A stretch of 40,731 bases of DNA from JBCBTD01 sp039818825 (lineage in GTDB: Bacteria > Pseudomonadota > Alphaproteobacteria > Geminicoccales > Geminicoccaceae), in the NCBI GenBank assembly GCA_039818825.1, contig JBCBTD010000037.1, positions 1-40,731 of the forward strand, read 5' to 3'. The position numbers and the translations under genes were made by a program. Positions within the stretch are counted from its first letter, which is position 1; every line of letters starts with the position of its first letter. A model generated the notes under the pieces. That model made no database searches. It was not told the origin of the DNA and was given only the letters and a program-made list of their open reading frames with translations. This document shows, piece by piece, positions 1 through 7,860 of the stretch.

Positions 1-549
1 CGCCACATCGGCGACGACCAGATCGAGGTCCGACCCGGCGAGGTCTTCGCGCGACGGATTCAACACCATCTTGCCGTCGACCAGCCCGACCCGAGCCGCG
101 CCGATTGGCCCGAGAAACGGCAAGCCGGAAACCGTCAGCGCCGCGCTCGCCGCCACCATCGACACGATGTCAGGATCGTTCTCCTGGTCGTGAGCCAAGA
201 CCGTGCAGATGATCTGCGTCTCGTTCTTGAAGTGGGGATGGAACAGCGGCCGGATCGGCCGATCGATCAGGCGCGAGGTCAGCGTTTCCTTCTCGGTCGG
301 TCGACCTTCCCGCTTGAAGAATCCACCAGGGATCTTACCCGCGGCGAAAGCCCGTTCCTGATAGTTGACCGTCAGCGGAAAGAAGTCCTGGGCCGGATTG
401 ACTTTTTTCTCGGCGACGACGGTGGCAAGCACTGTCGTTTCGCCGTAGGTGACGAGGACGGCCCCGTCGGATTGGCGAGCCAAGTGGCCCGTTTCCAGCA
501 CCAGCGGCCGGCCGCCCCAGTCCAATTCACGTCGTATGATCTCGAACAT
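1..549 (-). CDS. pnp: Polynucleotide phosphorylase, N-terminal part (truncated by window edge)
   Basis: Exoribonuclease that degrades RNA 3'-5' with inorganic phosphate, usually as a trimer in the degradosome. I translated 183 codons from the ATG at 547-549; the frame runs open off the left edge. The protein begins MFEIIRRELDWGGRPLVLETG and contains the family-typical stretches TYGETTVLATVV, FFPLTVNYQERAFAAGKIPGG, FFKREGRP and LIDRPIRPLF, all from the first RNase PH-like domain. The catalytic second RNase PH domain and the KH and S1 domains would lie outside the window. A GAGG sequence lies about a dozen bases before the start. It follows rpsO with a GC-rich hairpin between the two genes, which is the classic rpsO-pnp arrangement. 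Identity is essentially certain; only the missing C-terminal part is unknown. Confidence 0.96.
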   Translation of the reverse strand, partial: MFEIIRRELDWGGRPLVLETGHLARQSDGAVLVTYGETTVLATVVAEKKVNPAQDFFPLTVNYQERAFAAGKIPGGFFKREGRPTEKETLTSRLIDRPIRPLFHPHFKNETQIICTVLAHDQENDPDIVSMVAASAALTVSGLPFLGPIGAARVGLVDGKMVLNPSREDLAGSDLDLVVADVA

Positions 550-567
550 TTCCAGTTACCTCAGAGA

Positions 568-594
568 CCCGCACCGGTCACGTTCCGGCGCGGG
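568..594 (-). other. rpsO-pnp intergenic hairpin
   Basis: Read on the minus strand, CCCGCGCCGG, a 7-base loop (AACGTGA) and CCGGTGCGGG form a 10-bp stem with a single G-U wobble. It occupies most of the gap between the rpsO stop and the pnp start. No run of T follows, so it is not a standard intrinsic terminator. In E. coli the same gap carries a terminator and an RNase III-cleaved hairpin through which PNPase controls its own mRNA. A processing role here is inference from position and structure. Confidence 0.6.
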
Positions 595-601
595 GCCCGG
601 C

Positions 602-871
602 CTACTTGCGCAGGCCGAGACGTTCGATGAGCGCAGCATAGCGCTTGGCGTCGTTCCGCCGGAGGTAGTCCAGCAGGCGGCGGCGCTGCCCCACCATCAT
701 CAGGAGACCACGCCTGGAGGCGAAGTCCTTCGCATGTGTTTTCATGTGTTCGGTGAGATTGATGATCCTCTCGGTCAGGATGGCGACCTGCACTTCGGGC
801 GAACCGGTGTCGCCAGCTTTGGTCGCAAATTGCTTGACGAGCTCTTGTTTGCGCTCGGCGGTGATCGACAT
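602..871 (-). CDS. rpsO: Small ribosomal subunit protein S15 (uS15)
   Basis: Primary 16S rRNA-binding protein of the 30S subunit, helping form the platform and bridge B4. The 89-residue length is exactly that of the family, and the sequence MSITAERKQELVKQFA, GDTGSPEVQVAILTERI, NLTEHMKTHAKDFASRRGL and GQRRRLLDYL carries the invariant S15 helices. The ATG at 871 has a strong AAGGAG ribosome-binding site seven bases upstream. It sits 30 nt after truB and about 50 nt before pnp, in the order truB-rpsO-pnp found in many proteobacteria. I see nothing odd in it. Confidence 0.98.
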   Translation of the reverse strand: MSITAERKQELVKQFATKAGDTGSPEVQVAILTERIINLTEHMKTHAKDFASRRGLLMMVGQRRRLLDYLRRNDAKRYAALIERLGLRK

Positions 872-901
872 CGATGGCTCCTTCGGCCCAGCGGTGGGCG
901 G

Positions 902-1819
902 CTACGGGTTGAAAACGCGCATCGGGCTGAGCCACTCGCCATCGTGGCGAGCGACCGCCACCACTTCGCCGTGCAGCTGGGCACGGATCGTGGCGCGATC
1001 GCCGTCGCCACCGACGAGTTGCGGCGGGATCCAGATCGCCTGGCCCGCGCGCAGCCGGTGCGCTTGCGGTTCCGTCACGGCCAGCGCCGGGATGTCGGCC
1101 AGCGCGGTCGAGAGCGAAACCAGTGCCTGGGGCAGCCCGTCGTTCCGGATGCACTGCTCCAGGGCCGTGAGGGTCAACGCGTCCTCGACGCGGAACGCCC
1201 CCACGGAAAGGCGTCTTAGTTCGGTGACGTGGCCATGACAGCCCAGCGCCGCACCCAGATCTCTCGCCAAGGCGCGAACGTACGTTCCCTTGCCGCATGT
1301 GAGCACGAAACGGAAGTGGTCGTGATCGTCACGATCGACCAGATCCAGCGCATGCACCGTCACCGGCCGTGCCTCCAAGGCGACCTCGTCGCCACGGCGA
1401 GCGATGTCGTAGGCGCGTTCCCCGGCGATCTTGACGGCGGCAAAAGCAGGCGGTGTTTGCCGGATCTCGCCGCGAAACCGTTCCAGCATCCGGGCGACGT
1501 CGGCGATGTCGGGCCGCATATCGGCCGTGGCGATGACTTTCCCCTCGCTGTCGTCAGTGTCGGTACCGATGCCGAAACGGACGGTGAAGGCGTAAGACTT
1601 GGCGGCGTCCATCACCCACGGCACGGTCTTGGTTGCCTCGCCGAGCGCGATCGGCAGGACGCCGGTCGCCAACGGATCGAGGGTTCCGCCGTGACCTGCC
1701 TTGCGTGCGTTGGTCAACCGTCGCACGGCACCGACGACGGTCGTCGAGGTCGTCGATCGGTCTTTGTCGATGACCAGCCAGCCGTTGATCGGCGCCCCCG
1801 TCCGCCGTCTACCCGGCAT
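902..1819 (-). CDS. truB: tRNA pseudouridine(55) synthase
   Basis: Isomerises U55 to pseudouridine in the T arm of elongator tRNAs. I chose the ATG at 1819 (305 aa) because it gives MPGRRRTGAPINGWLVIDK, which aligns with the normal TruB N-terminus. The ATG at 1828 is close behind as an alternative, and the frame reads open to 1879 only because it shadows rbfA. The catalytic aspartate is Asp48 in GGTLDPLATGVLPI, the same position as in E. coli TruB. Further family segments are KSYAFTVRFG, FRGEIRQTPPAFAAVKIAGERAYDIAR and CGKGTYVRALARDLG. The start lies inside the last codons of rbfA, so the two genes are probably translationally coupled. No strong Shine-Dalgarno sequence is visible at either start. 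Confidence 0.95.
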   Translation of the reverse strand: MPGRRRTGAPINGWLVIDKDRSTTSTTVVGAVRRLTNARKAGHGGTLDPLATGVLPIALGEATKTVPWVMDAAKSYAFTVRFGIGTDTDDSEGKVIATADMRPDIADVARMLERFRGEIRQTPPAFAAVKIAGERAYDIARRGDEVALEARPVTVHALDLVDRDDHDHFRFVLTCGKGTYVRALARDLGAALGCHGHVTELRRLSVGAFRVEDALTLTALEQCIRNDGLPQALVSLSTALADIPALAVTEPQAHRLRAGQAIWIPPQLVGGDGDRATIRAQLHGEVVAVARHDGEWLSPMRVFNP

Positions 1820-2252
1820 CGTCGACATCGAGCGGACGGGAGCCGCGCAACAAGCTGTCGATACGCGCCGCTTCGCCATAGCGGTCGTCGTTGGCGAAGC
1901 GCAGCTTCGGCGCGTATTTGAGGTGCAGGCTGCGGGCCAACCGGCCGCCCAACGTCGGGCCTGCCCGGTTCAAGGCGTCCAACACGGTCGGCGGCGCCGT
2001 GTCGTTGCCCAGCACGGCGACGTACACCGTGGCATTCCGCAGATCGCGCGACGCCCGAACCTCCGAGACGGTGATGCTCGCGGCCTGCAGCTCCGGGTCG
2101 TGCAGCGTCCCGCGCAGCAACCATTCAGCCAGCTGATGCCGCAGGTTTTCCGCGACCTTCAGCTGACGCTGGCTGGCGGGCTCGGGTCCGCGCTTCACCG
2201 GGAACGTCACCGCGCGTCGCTCAAAGCGATCGCGCGACCTCCTGGACGTCAT
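1809..2252 (-). CDS. rbfA: 30S ribosome-binding factor
   Basis: Ribosome assembly factor that binds immature 30S subunits near helices 1 and 44-45 of 16S rRNA, important for late maturation and cold adaptation. The recognisable core is PASQRQLKVAENLRHQLAEWL, followed by LHDPELQAASITVSEVRAS, RDLRNATVYVAVLG and LHLKYAPKLRFANDD, a KH-like fold of the normal size. The start is uncertain: the ATG at 2252 overlaps the end of infB by about 32 nt and adds a basic stretch, while GTG at 2210 or 2198 would begin just past the infB stop and match the usual family length better. It lies between infB and truB in the standard infB-rbfA-truB order. Confidence 0.92.
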   Translation of the reverse strand: MTSRRSRDRFERRAVTFPVKRGPEPASQRQLKVAENLRHQLAEWLLRGTLHDPELQAASITVSEVRASRDLRNATVYVAVLGNDTAPPTVLDALNRAGPTLGGRLARSLHLKYAPKLRFANDDRYGEAARIDSLLRGSRPLDVDDAG

Positions 2253-4929
2253 AGGCTTCGATCGTGTCGCCTGCGCGGATGTCGTTGTAGCCTTGGATCG
2301 ACATGCCGCACTCGAAGCCCTCCTTGACCTCGCGGACGTCTTCTTTGAAGCGCTTCAGCGAGGCCAATTCGCCATCGTAGACGACCACGTCGTCGCGCAG
2401 CAGGCGAACTCGGGCATGGCGCCGGACTTGACCGTCGACGACCCGACAGCCAGCGACCTTGCCGACCTTCGTGATGTTGAAGACCTCGCGGATTTCGGCA
2501 TGGCCCATGATGGTCTCTTTGGACTCTGGTGCCAGCATGCCCGACAGCAGTGCTTTCGCGTCGTCCAACAGCTCGTAGATGATCGAGTAGTAGCGGATGT
2601 CGACGTTGTCGCGCTTGGCCAAGTCGCGCGCCTGTGCGTTGGCCCGCACGTTGAAGCCGATGACCAGTGCCGACGAGGCACGGGCGAGGGTGATGTCGCT
2701 CTCGGTGATGCCACCGACCGCGCCGTGCAGAACACGCACCCGCACTTCTTCACCCGAGAGCTTGTCCAGGCCTGCCTGGATGGCTTCGAGCGAACCGTGA
2801 ACGTCCGTTTTGATCACGACCGGCAATTCCGACGCCGACCCTTCTTGCAACGCCTTGAACAGATCCTCGACCGAGCCTTTGGCCAAGCCGGTCGCGGTCT
2901 GCGCGTCGCGCAGTTTGCGTTGCCGGTAGTCGGTGATTTCGCGGGCCCGACGTTCACTTTCGACCACGTCGAGCTGGTCGCCAGCCAGCGGCACGCCGTC
3001 GAGACCGAGCAGCTCCACCGGCGACGACGGGCCGGCACTTTCGACCGGCTGACCGCGATCGTCGACCATCGCCCGCACGCGTCCCCAGTGCGCGCCACAG
3101 ACGACGATGTCGCCGACGTGGAGAGTACCGCGTTGGACCAGGACCGTCGCGACCACGCCACGGCCGCGATCCAGTTTCGCCTCGATCACCGAACCCTGAC
3201 CGTCGCGATCCGGGTTGGCCTTCAGCTCCAGTACCTCGGCCTGTAGCTGCACCGCCTCCATCAACGTTTCGAGGCCCTGGCGGGTCACGGCGCTGACTGG
3301 AACGCATTGCACGTCGCCGCCAAAATCCTCGGGTACCAGATCGTGACCGAGCAACTCGTTCTTCACCCGGTCCGGTTGTGCGTCCTCGAGGTCGATCTTG
3401 TTGACCGCGACGACGATCGGTACGCCGGCCGCTTTGGCGTGGCTGATGGCCTCGACGGTCTGCGGCATGACGCCGTCGTTCGCGGCGACCACGAGGATGA
3501 CGACGTCCGTCACCTTGGCGCCGCGCGCGCGCATCTCCGTAAAGGCGGCGTGCCCCGGCGTGTCGATGAACGTCACCGGCTTGCCGGTGCCGACGTCCAC
3601 CCGGTAGGCGCCGATGTGCTGTGTGATACCGCCGGCTTCCGAGGCCACCACGTCGGCGTTGCGGAGCGCGTCGAGCAGCGACGTCTTGCCGTGGTCGACA
3701 TGTCCCATGACCGTGACCACGGGCGCCCGAGGCTGCATGTCGCCCATCTGATCCTCGGGACCTTCCAGGCCTTCGAGAACGTCCGCCTCGGAGACGCGCT
3801 TCGGGGTGTGACCGAATTCGGCGACCACGAGCTCGGCCGTGTCGGCGTCGATGGTCTGGGTCGCGCTGGCCATGACGCCCATCTTCATCAGTGCCTTGAC
3901 CACCTCGGCACCGCGAATGGCCATTCGATTGGCGAGTTCGGAGACGGTGATGGTCTCCGGCAACACCACCTCGCGGACCTGCGGCTCGGTCGACTGCACG
4001 TGCCGATTTTGGCGACGCTCGCGTTCCTGGCGGCGGCGCAAGGCGGCAAGGCTCGGCCCGCGCCGTTCGACGACGTCGCCCTCCTCGGCGTCCAGCTGGA
4101 TGCGGCCGCCGCGGCGGGTGATGGTGTCGTCGCGGCGCGTGCGCGCCAGCGGCTTCGCCTTCTTCGACTTTCCGCGTGGTCCGTCTTCTTCCTCGACAAC
4201 GTCGGGCTTCGCGCCCACGGCCGGGGCGATCGTCGGCCGCGGACCCGTCGCCGGCGCGGCCGGCTCGGCAGACGCGCTCGTTTCGGCCGCCGGCTGGGCA
4301 GGCGCCTCCGGCGTCGGTTCGGCCGTCTCGCCGAGCACGCGCCGTGCTTCGGCCTCGGCCTCCTGCCGTGCTTTGTCCTCGGCGGCCGCTCGTTCTTGCT
4401 CCTCGGCAGCCGCTTTGGCAGCGGCCTCCTCCTCGGCTTGCAATCGAGCGGCTTCTTCTTCGCGTTGCTTGGCCAGAACTTCGGCCTTGCGACGCTCGTC
4501 TTCCTCGCGCCGCCGGGCGTCGACCAGCGCCTGCTGGCGTGCCTTGCGCTCCTCGTCGGTCAGCGGCTTGAGGACGACTGGGCGCCTGCCGCCGCCGCGG
4601 CCAGTGTTGCCGGACGCGGCTCCACCGCCGCTCCGGCCACCTTCGCGGCTGGGTTGTGTGCTCCGCTTCGCCGCCGGGCTCGAGGCGGCGGCTGCCGCTT
4701 TCTCGGTTTCCGGCGTCGGCGTCTCGGCTTCAGGCCCGGCACCGACTTTCACGCCGGGGCGGCGTCCGGACGGGGCGCGTTTGACCTCGACGGCAACGGC
4801 CTTCGACCGCCCGTGTGAGAAGCTCTGGCGAACCGTTTGACCGTCGCCGGCCTTCCGGGAATCCAAGCGACGCCCGCTCGACCGCAGCGCCAACCGCTCC
4901 GGACGGTCCTGGCCATTCGTATCGTTCAT
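2221..4929 (-). CDS. infB: Translation initiation factor IF-2
   Basis: GTPase that places fMet-tRNA on the 30S subunit and promotes subunit joining. The protein has 902 residues. The N-terminal third (to about residue 250) is low-complexity, rich in Ala, Glu and Arg, with a long charged helical stretch at about 125-200, as is common in alphaproteobacterial IF-2. A conserved IF2 N-domain (VLPETITVSELANRMAIRGAEVVKALMKMG) precedes the G domain. GTPase motifs are G1 GHVDHGKTS (about residue 406), G3 DTPGHAAF and G4 NKID, followed by domains II-IV with the family ending GYNDIRAGDTIEAY. It starts 6 nt after the ylxR-type gene and overlaps rbfA. Identity is certain. Confidence 0.98.
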   Translation of the reverse strand: MNDTNGQDRPERLALRSSGRRLDSRKAGDGQTVRQSFSHGRSKAVAVEVKRAPSGRRPGVKVGAGPEAETPTPETEKAAAAASSPAAKRSTQPSREGGRSGGGAASGNTGRGGGRRPVVLKPLTDEERKARQQALVDARRREEDERRKAEVLAKQREEEAARLQAEEEAAAKAAAEEQERAAAEDKARQEAEAEARRVLGETAEPTPEAPAQPAAETSASAEPAAPATGPRPTIAPAVGAKPDVVEEEDGPRGKSKKAKPLARTRRDDTITRRGGRIQLDAEEGDVVERRGPSLAALRRRQERERRQNRHVQSTEPQVREVVLPETITVSELANRMAIRGAEVVKALMKMGVMASATQTIDADTAELVVAEFGHTPKRVSEADVLEGLEGPEDQMGDMQPRAPVVTVMGHVDHGKTSLLDALRNADVVASEAGGITQHIGAYRVDVGTGKPVTFIDTPGHAAFTEMRARGAKVTDVVILVVAANDGVMPQTVEAISHAKAAGVPIVVAVNKIDLEDAQPDRVKNELLGHDLVPEDFGGDVQCVPVSAVTRQGLETLMEAVQLQAEVLELKANPDRDGQGSVIEAKLDRGRGVVATVLVQRGTLHVGDIVVCGAHWGRVRAMVDDRGQPVESAGPSSPVELLGLDGVPLAGDQLDVVESERRAREITDYRQRKLRDAQTATGLAKGSVEDLFKALQEGSASELPVVIKTDVHGSLEAIQAGLDKLSGEEVRVRVLHGAVGGITESDITLARASSALVIGFNVRANAQARDLAKRDNVDIRYYSIIYELLDDAKALLSGMLAPESKETIMGHAEIREVFNITKVGKVAGCRVVDGQVRRHARVRLLRDDVVVYDGELASLKRFKEDVREVKEGFECGMSIQGYNDIRAGDTIEAYDVQEVARSL

Positions 4930-4935
4930 ACCGGT

Positions 4936-5577
4936 TCAATCATCTCCAAAGGTGACGTCCGTCGAAGTCACCGCGTGTCCGCGCAGCGCCCCAAGCCGAT
5001 CGACGTCTCGCACCAGCCGCGAGACCAACCGTCCTGGGCGGAGGCCGACGTAGACGGCCGACGTGCGCCCCAGTGCACGTCCGACGTCGACGCTGTGGAA
5101 CAGCTTCGACGTCGGCAGATCATACCGCATGAGCTTGGCGGACCCGTCATGTCCGGCGTCGCTCGCGATGACGAAGAGCGCGAGCGCGCCTTCACGCGCC
5201 GCGACCTCCACTTGGTCGAACCCGATCGTTACCAACCCGGCCCGCCGAGCCAAGCCGAGCCACTGCAAGCATCGCGTTGCCAGCTGCTCGTCGATTTGCC
5301 GAGGCAACGCCTCATCGACCACCACACGCCTACGCGCGGCCTTGGCAAACGCTCGCCCAGCCACGGCTTTCTTAACGACTTCGCCGTCCGCACTCAACCA
5401 AAGACCGCGACCTGGTAGCGTCTCGTCGGCATCGAAGACGAGACGCTCCTCCGGACCGACCACGAACCGCAGCATCCGCTCGCGCGATCGACGCTCGCGG
5501 GTCGCCACACACCGCCGGCGCGGCCCCTCGGCCTCGACGTCGACCAGTTCGTCGTCGGTGGCGACGGTCGCGCTCAC
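4936..5577 (-). CDS. YlxR (DUF448) / L7Ae-like two-domain RNA-binding protein
   Basis: Probable nucleic-acid-binding protein of the nusA-infB operon. Residues about 15-90 match the YlxR/DUF448 fold: RRCVATRERRSRERMLRFVVGPE and LPGRGLWLSADGEVV are its typical marks. Residues about 105-190 (CLQWLGLARRAGLVTIGFDQVEVAARE and FVIASDAG) look like the L7Ae/L30e RNA-binding family, which recognises kink-turn RNA in other proteins. In Bacillus the two modules are separate neighbouring genes (ylxR and ylxQ); here they are one 213-residue protein, as in many alphaproteobacteria. Translation starts at GTG 5577, overlapping the nusA stop as GTGA, so expression is probably coupled to NusA. The exact role is unsettled in the family; regulation or ribosome/RNase P-related RNA binding are possibilities. 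Confidence 0.88.
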   Translation of the reverse strand: MSATVATDDELVDVEAEGPRRRCVATRERRSRERMLRFVVGPEERLVFDADETLPGRGLWLSADGEVVKKAVAGRAFAKAARRRVVVDEALPRQIDEQLATRCLQWLGLARRAGLVTIGFDQVEVAAREGALALFVIASDAGHDGSAKLMRYDLPTSKLFHSVDVGRALGRTSAVYVGLRPGRLVSRLVRDVDRLGALRGHAVTSTDVTFGDD

Positions 5578-7133
5578 GCGTTCGCCTGCTCCTCGGCCGG
5601 CGCATCTTCGTCCGCTGCCGCTGCCGGCTCCTCGCCCTCGAACCAGTGCGCCCGTGCCGCCATGATGATCGCTGCGGCGTCGTCGTCGGTGAGCGGCACG
5701 TCGGGCAGCATTTCGCGCAGCTCGTCGGCCGCCAGATCTGCGAGATCGTCCAGCGTGGCGATGCCCTGCCGCCCAAGTGCGATGATCGACGTCAGCTCCA
5801 ACGCCTCGAAATCGACCAGTTCCTGGGTGAGGCCGAGTTCCTCGCAGGTAAGGCGCATCTGCTCGGATTCTTCCTCCAACACCTGCTCGGCCCGCTCCTT
5901 GAGCGCCGCCGCCACCTCCTCGTCGAAGCCCTGGATGCTGGCGATGTCGTCGACGGCGGTCTCGGCCAGTTCTTCGACGCTGGAGAAGCCTTCGGTGGCC
6001 AGCAGCTGGGCGATCATCTCCTCGACGTTCAGCCGCTCGATGAACATCTCCGTCAGGGTGCGGAAGTCCTCGTGTCGACGTTCGCTCTCCTGGGTTTCGG
6101 AGATGATGTCGATGCTCCAGCCCGTGAGCTGCGACGCCAGCCGCACGTTCTGACCGCGGCGACCGATGGCGATGTGCTGTTGGTCGTCCGGGACGACCAC
6201 CTCGATACGACGCGACTCCGGATCCAGCACCACCTTGGACACCTCAGCCGGCGCCAACGCATTGACGACGAACGTTGCTTCGTCGCCGGACCACGGGATG
6301 ATGTCGACCTTCTCCCCGGCCAACTCCTGGACCACCGCCTGAACCCGCGAGCCACGCATGCCCACGCAGGCACCCACCGGATCGATGTTGCTGTCCTTGG
6401 ACACCACCGCGATTTTGGCCCGCGATCCCGGGTCCCGCGCCACCGCCTTGATGGTGATGATGTCGTCGTAAATCTCCGGGACTTCCTGCTCGAACAGCTT
6501 CGCCATGAATTGCGGGTGAGTTCGCGACAGGAACAGCTGCGGCCCGCGCAGCTCGTGGCGAACGTCGTAGAGGTAGGCGCGCACCCGGTCCTTCGCCTGG
6601 AACATTTCGCGCTGGATCAGGTCGTCGCGGCGGATGATCGCCTCGGCGCGGCCGAGATCCACCAGCACGTTGCCGTGCTCCATGCGCTTCACCTCACCGA
6701 CCACGACTTCGCCGAGTCGGTCCTTGTACTCGTTGAACTGCCGCTCGCGCTCGGCCTCGCGCACCTTCTGCACGATCACCTGCTTGGCGCTTTGCGCGGA
6801 AATCCGGCCAAGGTCGATCGGCGGCAGCGGCTCGAGGATCACGTCGCCCAGTTCTGCCTCGGGGTTCTGCGACCGCGCTTCGGCGAGCGACGTCTGCCGG
6901 ACGGTGTCCTCGACGTCCTCGACCACCTCCATCTGCCGATAGATTCGAATCTCGCCGGTCTTGCGATCGACTTCGGCGATGATCTCGTGCTCCAGGCCGT
7001 ACTTCCGGCGTGCGGCGGTCTGCACCGCCTGCGCCATCGCCTCCAGGACCTCGTCGCCGGTGATGCCCTTCTCCTGGGCGACCGCTTCGGCGACCCGAAG
7101 AAGCTCCGCGCGTCCGAGGCTCAACGTCGTCAT
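5574..7133 (-). CDS. nusA: Transcription termination/antitermination protein NusA
   Basis: Binds RNA polymerase and nascent RNA, modulating pausing, termination and rRNA antitermination. I chose the ATG at 7133 (519 aa), giving MTTLSLGRAELLRVAEAVAQ, with AAAGGG about ten bases upstream; an in-frame ATG at 7187 would add an atypical Pro/Arg-rich stretch. The order is NusA N-domain (to about 130), S1 domain (EVKRMEHGNVLVDLGRAEAII), two KH domains (GSRVQAVVQELAGEKVDII and AIGRRGQNVRLASQLTGW) and two acidic helix-hairpin repeats near the C-terminus (MIAQLLATEGFSSVEELAE and IATLDDLADLAADELREML). This C-terminal doubling is usual in proteobacteria. It lies between rimP and the ylxR-type gene. Confidence 0.97.
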   Translation of the reverse strand: MTTLSLGRAELLRVAEAVAQEKGITGDEVLEAMAQAVQTAARRKYGLEHEIIAEVDRKTGEIRIYRQMEVVEDVEDTVRQTSLAEARSQNPEAELGDVILEPLPPIDLGRISAQSAKQVIVQKVREAERERQFNEYKDRLGEVVVGEVKRMEHGNVLVDLGRAEAIIRRDDLIQREMFQAKDRVRAYLYDVRHELRGPQLFLSRTHPQFMAKLFEQEVPEIYDDIITIKAVARDPGSRAKIAVVSKDSNIDPVGACVGMRGSRVQAVVQELAGEKVDIIPWSGDEATFVVNALAPAEVSKVVLDPESRRIEVVVPDDQQHIAIGRRGQNVRLASQLTGWSIDIISETQESERRHEDFRTLTEMFIERLNVEEMIAQLLATEGFSSVEELAETAVDDIASIQGFDEEVAAALKERAEQVLEEESEQMRLTCEELGLTQELVDFEALELTSIIALGRQGIATLDDLADLAADELREMLPDVPLTDDDAAAIIMAARAHWFEGEEPAAAADEDAPAEEQANA

Positions 7134-7201
7134 GTTCGCCAAACCCTTTTCGTTCGACGGTGCCGGCGGACCCTGTCGCGCCGGCACCGGCTACCATCCA
7201 T

Positions 7202-7756
7202 TCACGGGGAGCGTCCGTCGCTCGCCCATCGTTTCGCTGCGGCCAGCAGCCGGTCGTCCAGTACCAGCTTCGCCTTGCGGACGCTTTCCAGCGGCAACCG
7301 CCGCTCGCCGGCCTCCGTCAGGATCACGATCGTCGGCGGGCCCGGACCGTCCGCCCCCTCCTGCAGCGTGCCCTTGAAGCGCCGCTGGCCCTCCACCGGC
7401 TCCGTCATCTCGATCCGGGCGGTGAAGCCGCAGAACCGCTGATAGTCGTCGAGCTTGATCAGCGGCCGGTCCAGTCCCGGCGAACTGACTTCCAGATCGT
7501 AGGCGCCGGGGATCGGTTCCTCGACGTCGAGGATGGCCGAGACCGAGTGGCTCACGGTCGCGCAGTCTTCGACCGTGATGGTCGCCCGGTCGCTCCGCTC
7601 GACCATCACCTGCAACGTCCGGCGAGCCTGACCCGCCAGCGTGATGCGCACGAGATCGAAGCCCATGTCCCGCAGGCTGGGTTCCAATCTGACCGCGATT
7701 TCGTCGACGGTGCCACGGCCCGGCGGCCGTACCGTCGTTGGCGCGGTGGCCGTCAC
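7202..7756 (-). CDS. rimP: Ribosome maturation factor RimP
   Basis: Assists 30S subunit maturation by acting around the central pseudoknot/S12 region. I set the start at GTG 7756 (184 aa), which gives MTATAPTTVRPPGRGTVDEI and has GAGG eight bases upstream. The frame is open much further 5', but that part runs through the terminator hairpin and the end of trmB and does not look like protein. Family segments include LRDMGFDLVRITLAGQARRTLQVMVERSD, DCATVSHSVSAILDVEEPIPGAYDLEVSSPGLDRPL and the C-terminal Sm-like domain with RRFKGTLQEG. It is the first gene of the rimP-nusA-infB-pnp run; its own promoter and leader are discussed under the hairpin at 7789-7818. Confidence 0.94.
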   Translation of the reverse strand: MTATAPTTVRPPGRGTVDEIAVRLEPSLRDMGFDLVRITLAGQARRTLQVMVERSDRATITVEDCATVSHSVSAILDVEEPIPGAYDLEVSSPGLDRPLIKLDDYQRFCGFTARIEMTEPVEGQRRFKGTLQEGADGPGPPTIVILTEAGERRLPLESVRKAKLVLDDRLLAAAKRWASDGRSP

Positions 7757-7788
7757 CCCGTTCACCTCAGCATCACCAACGGTCGTCC

Positions 7789-7818
7789 AAACAAAAACGC
7801 GGGCTCGGAGGCCCACGT
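7789..7818 (-). terminator. Intrinsic terminator-like hairpin between trmB and rimP
   Basis: On the minus strand ACGTGGGC, a 6-base loop (CTCCGA) and GCCCGCGT form an 8-bp stem with one wobble pair, followed at once by TTTTTGTTT. This is the clearest stem-plus-U-tract in the window. It lies 24 nt past the trmB stop and about 33 nt before the chosen rimP start. It should end transcription from metK-trmB, or act as an attenuator in the rimP-nusA leader. Confidence 0.75.
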
Positions 7819-7829
7819 ACGCAGTCGAC

Positions 7830-7860
7830 GATATATGCGCCTCAGCTGGCGCGATGACAA
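7830..7860 (-). promoter_or_regulatory. Candidate promoter ahead of the rimP-nusA run
   Basis: Reading the minus strand, TTGTCA (7855-7860, one mismatch from the sigma-70 -35 consensus) lies 17-19 nt before an AT-rich ATATATC stretch (7830-7836) that could serve as -10. It overlaps the 3' end of trmB. A start here would put the hairpin at 7789-7818 at the very 5' end of the leader. The -10 match is imperfect, so this is only a candidate. Confidence 0.35.

Noticed and set aside
3307..7442. Two long plus-strand open frames opposite infB and nusA
   Set aside because: Both mirror conserved minus-strand genes; Asp/His/Leu/Gly-rich translations show no homology that I recognise.
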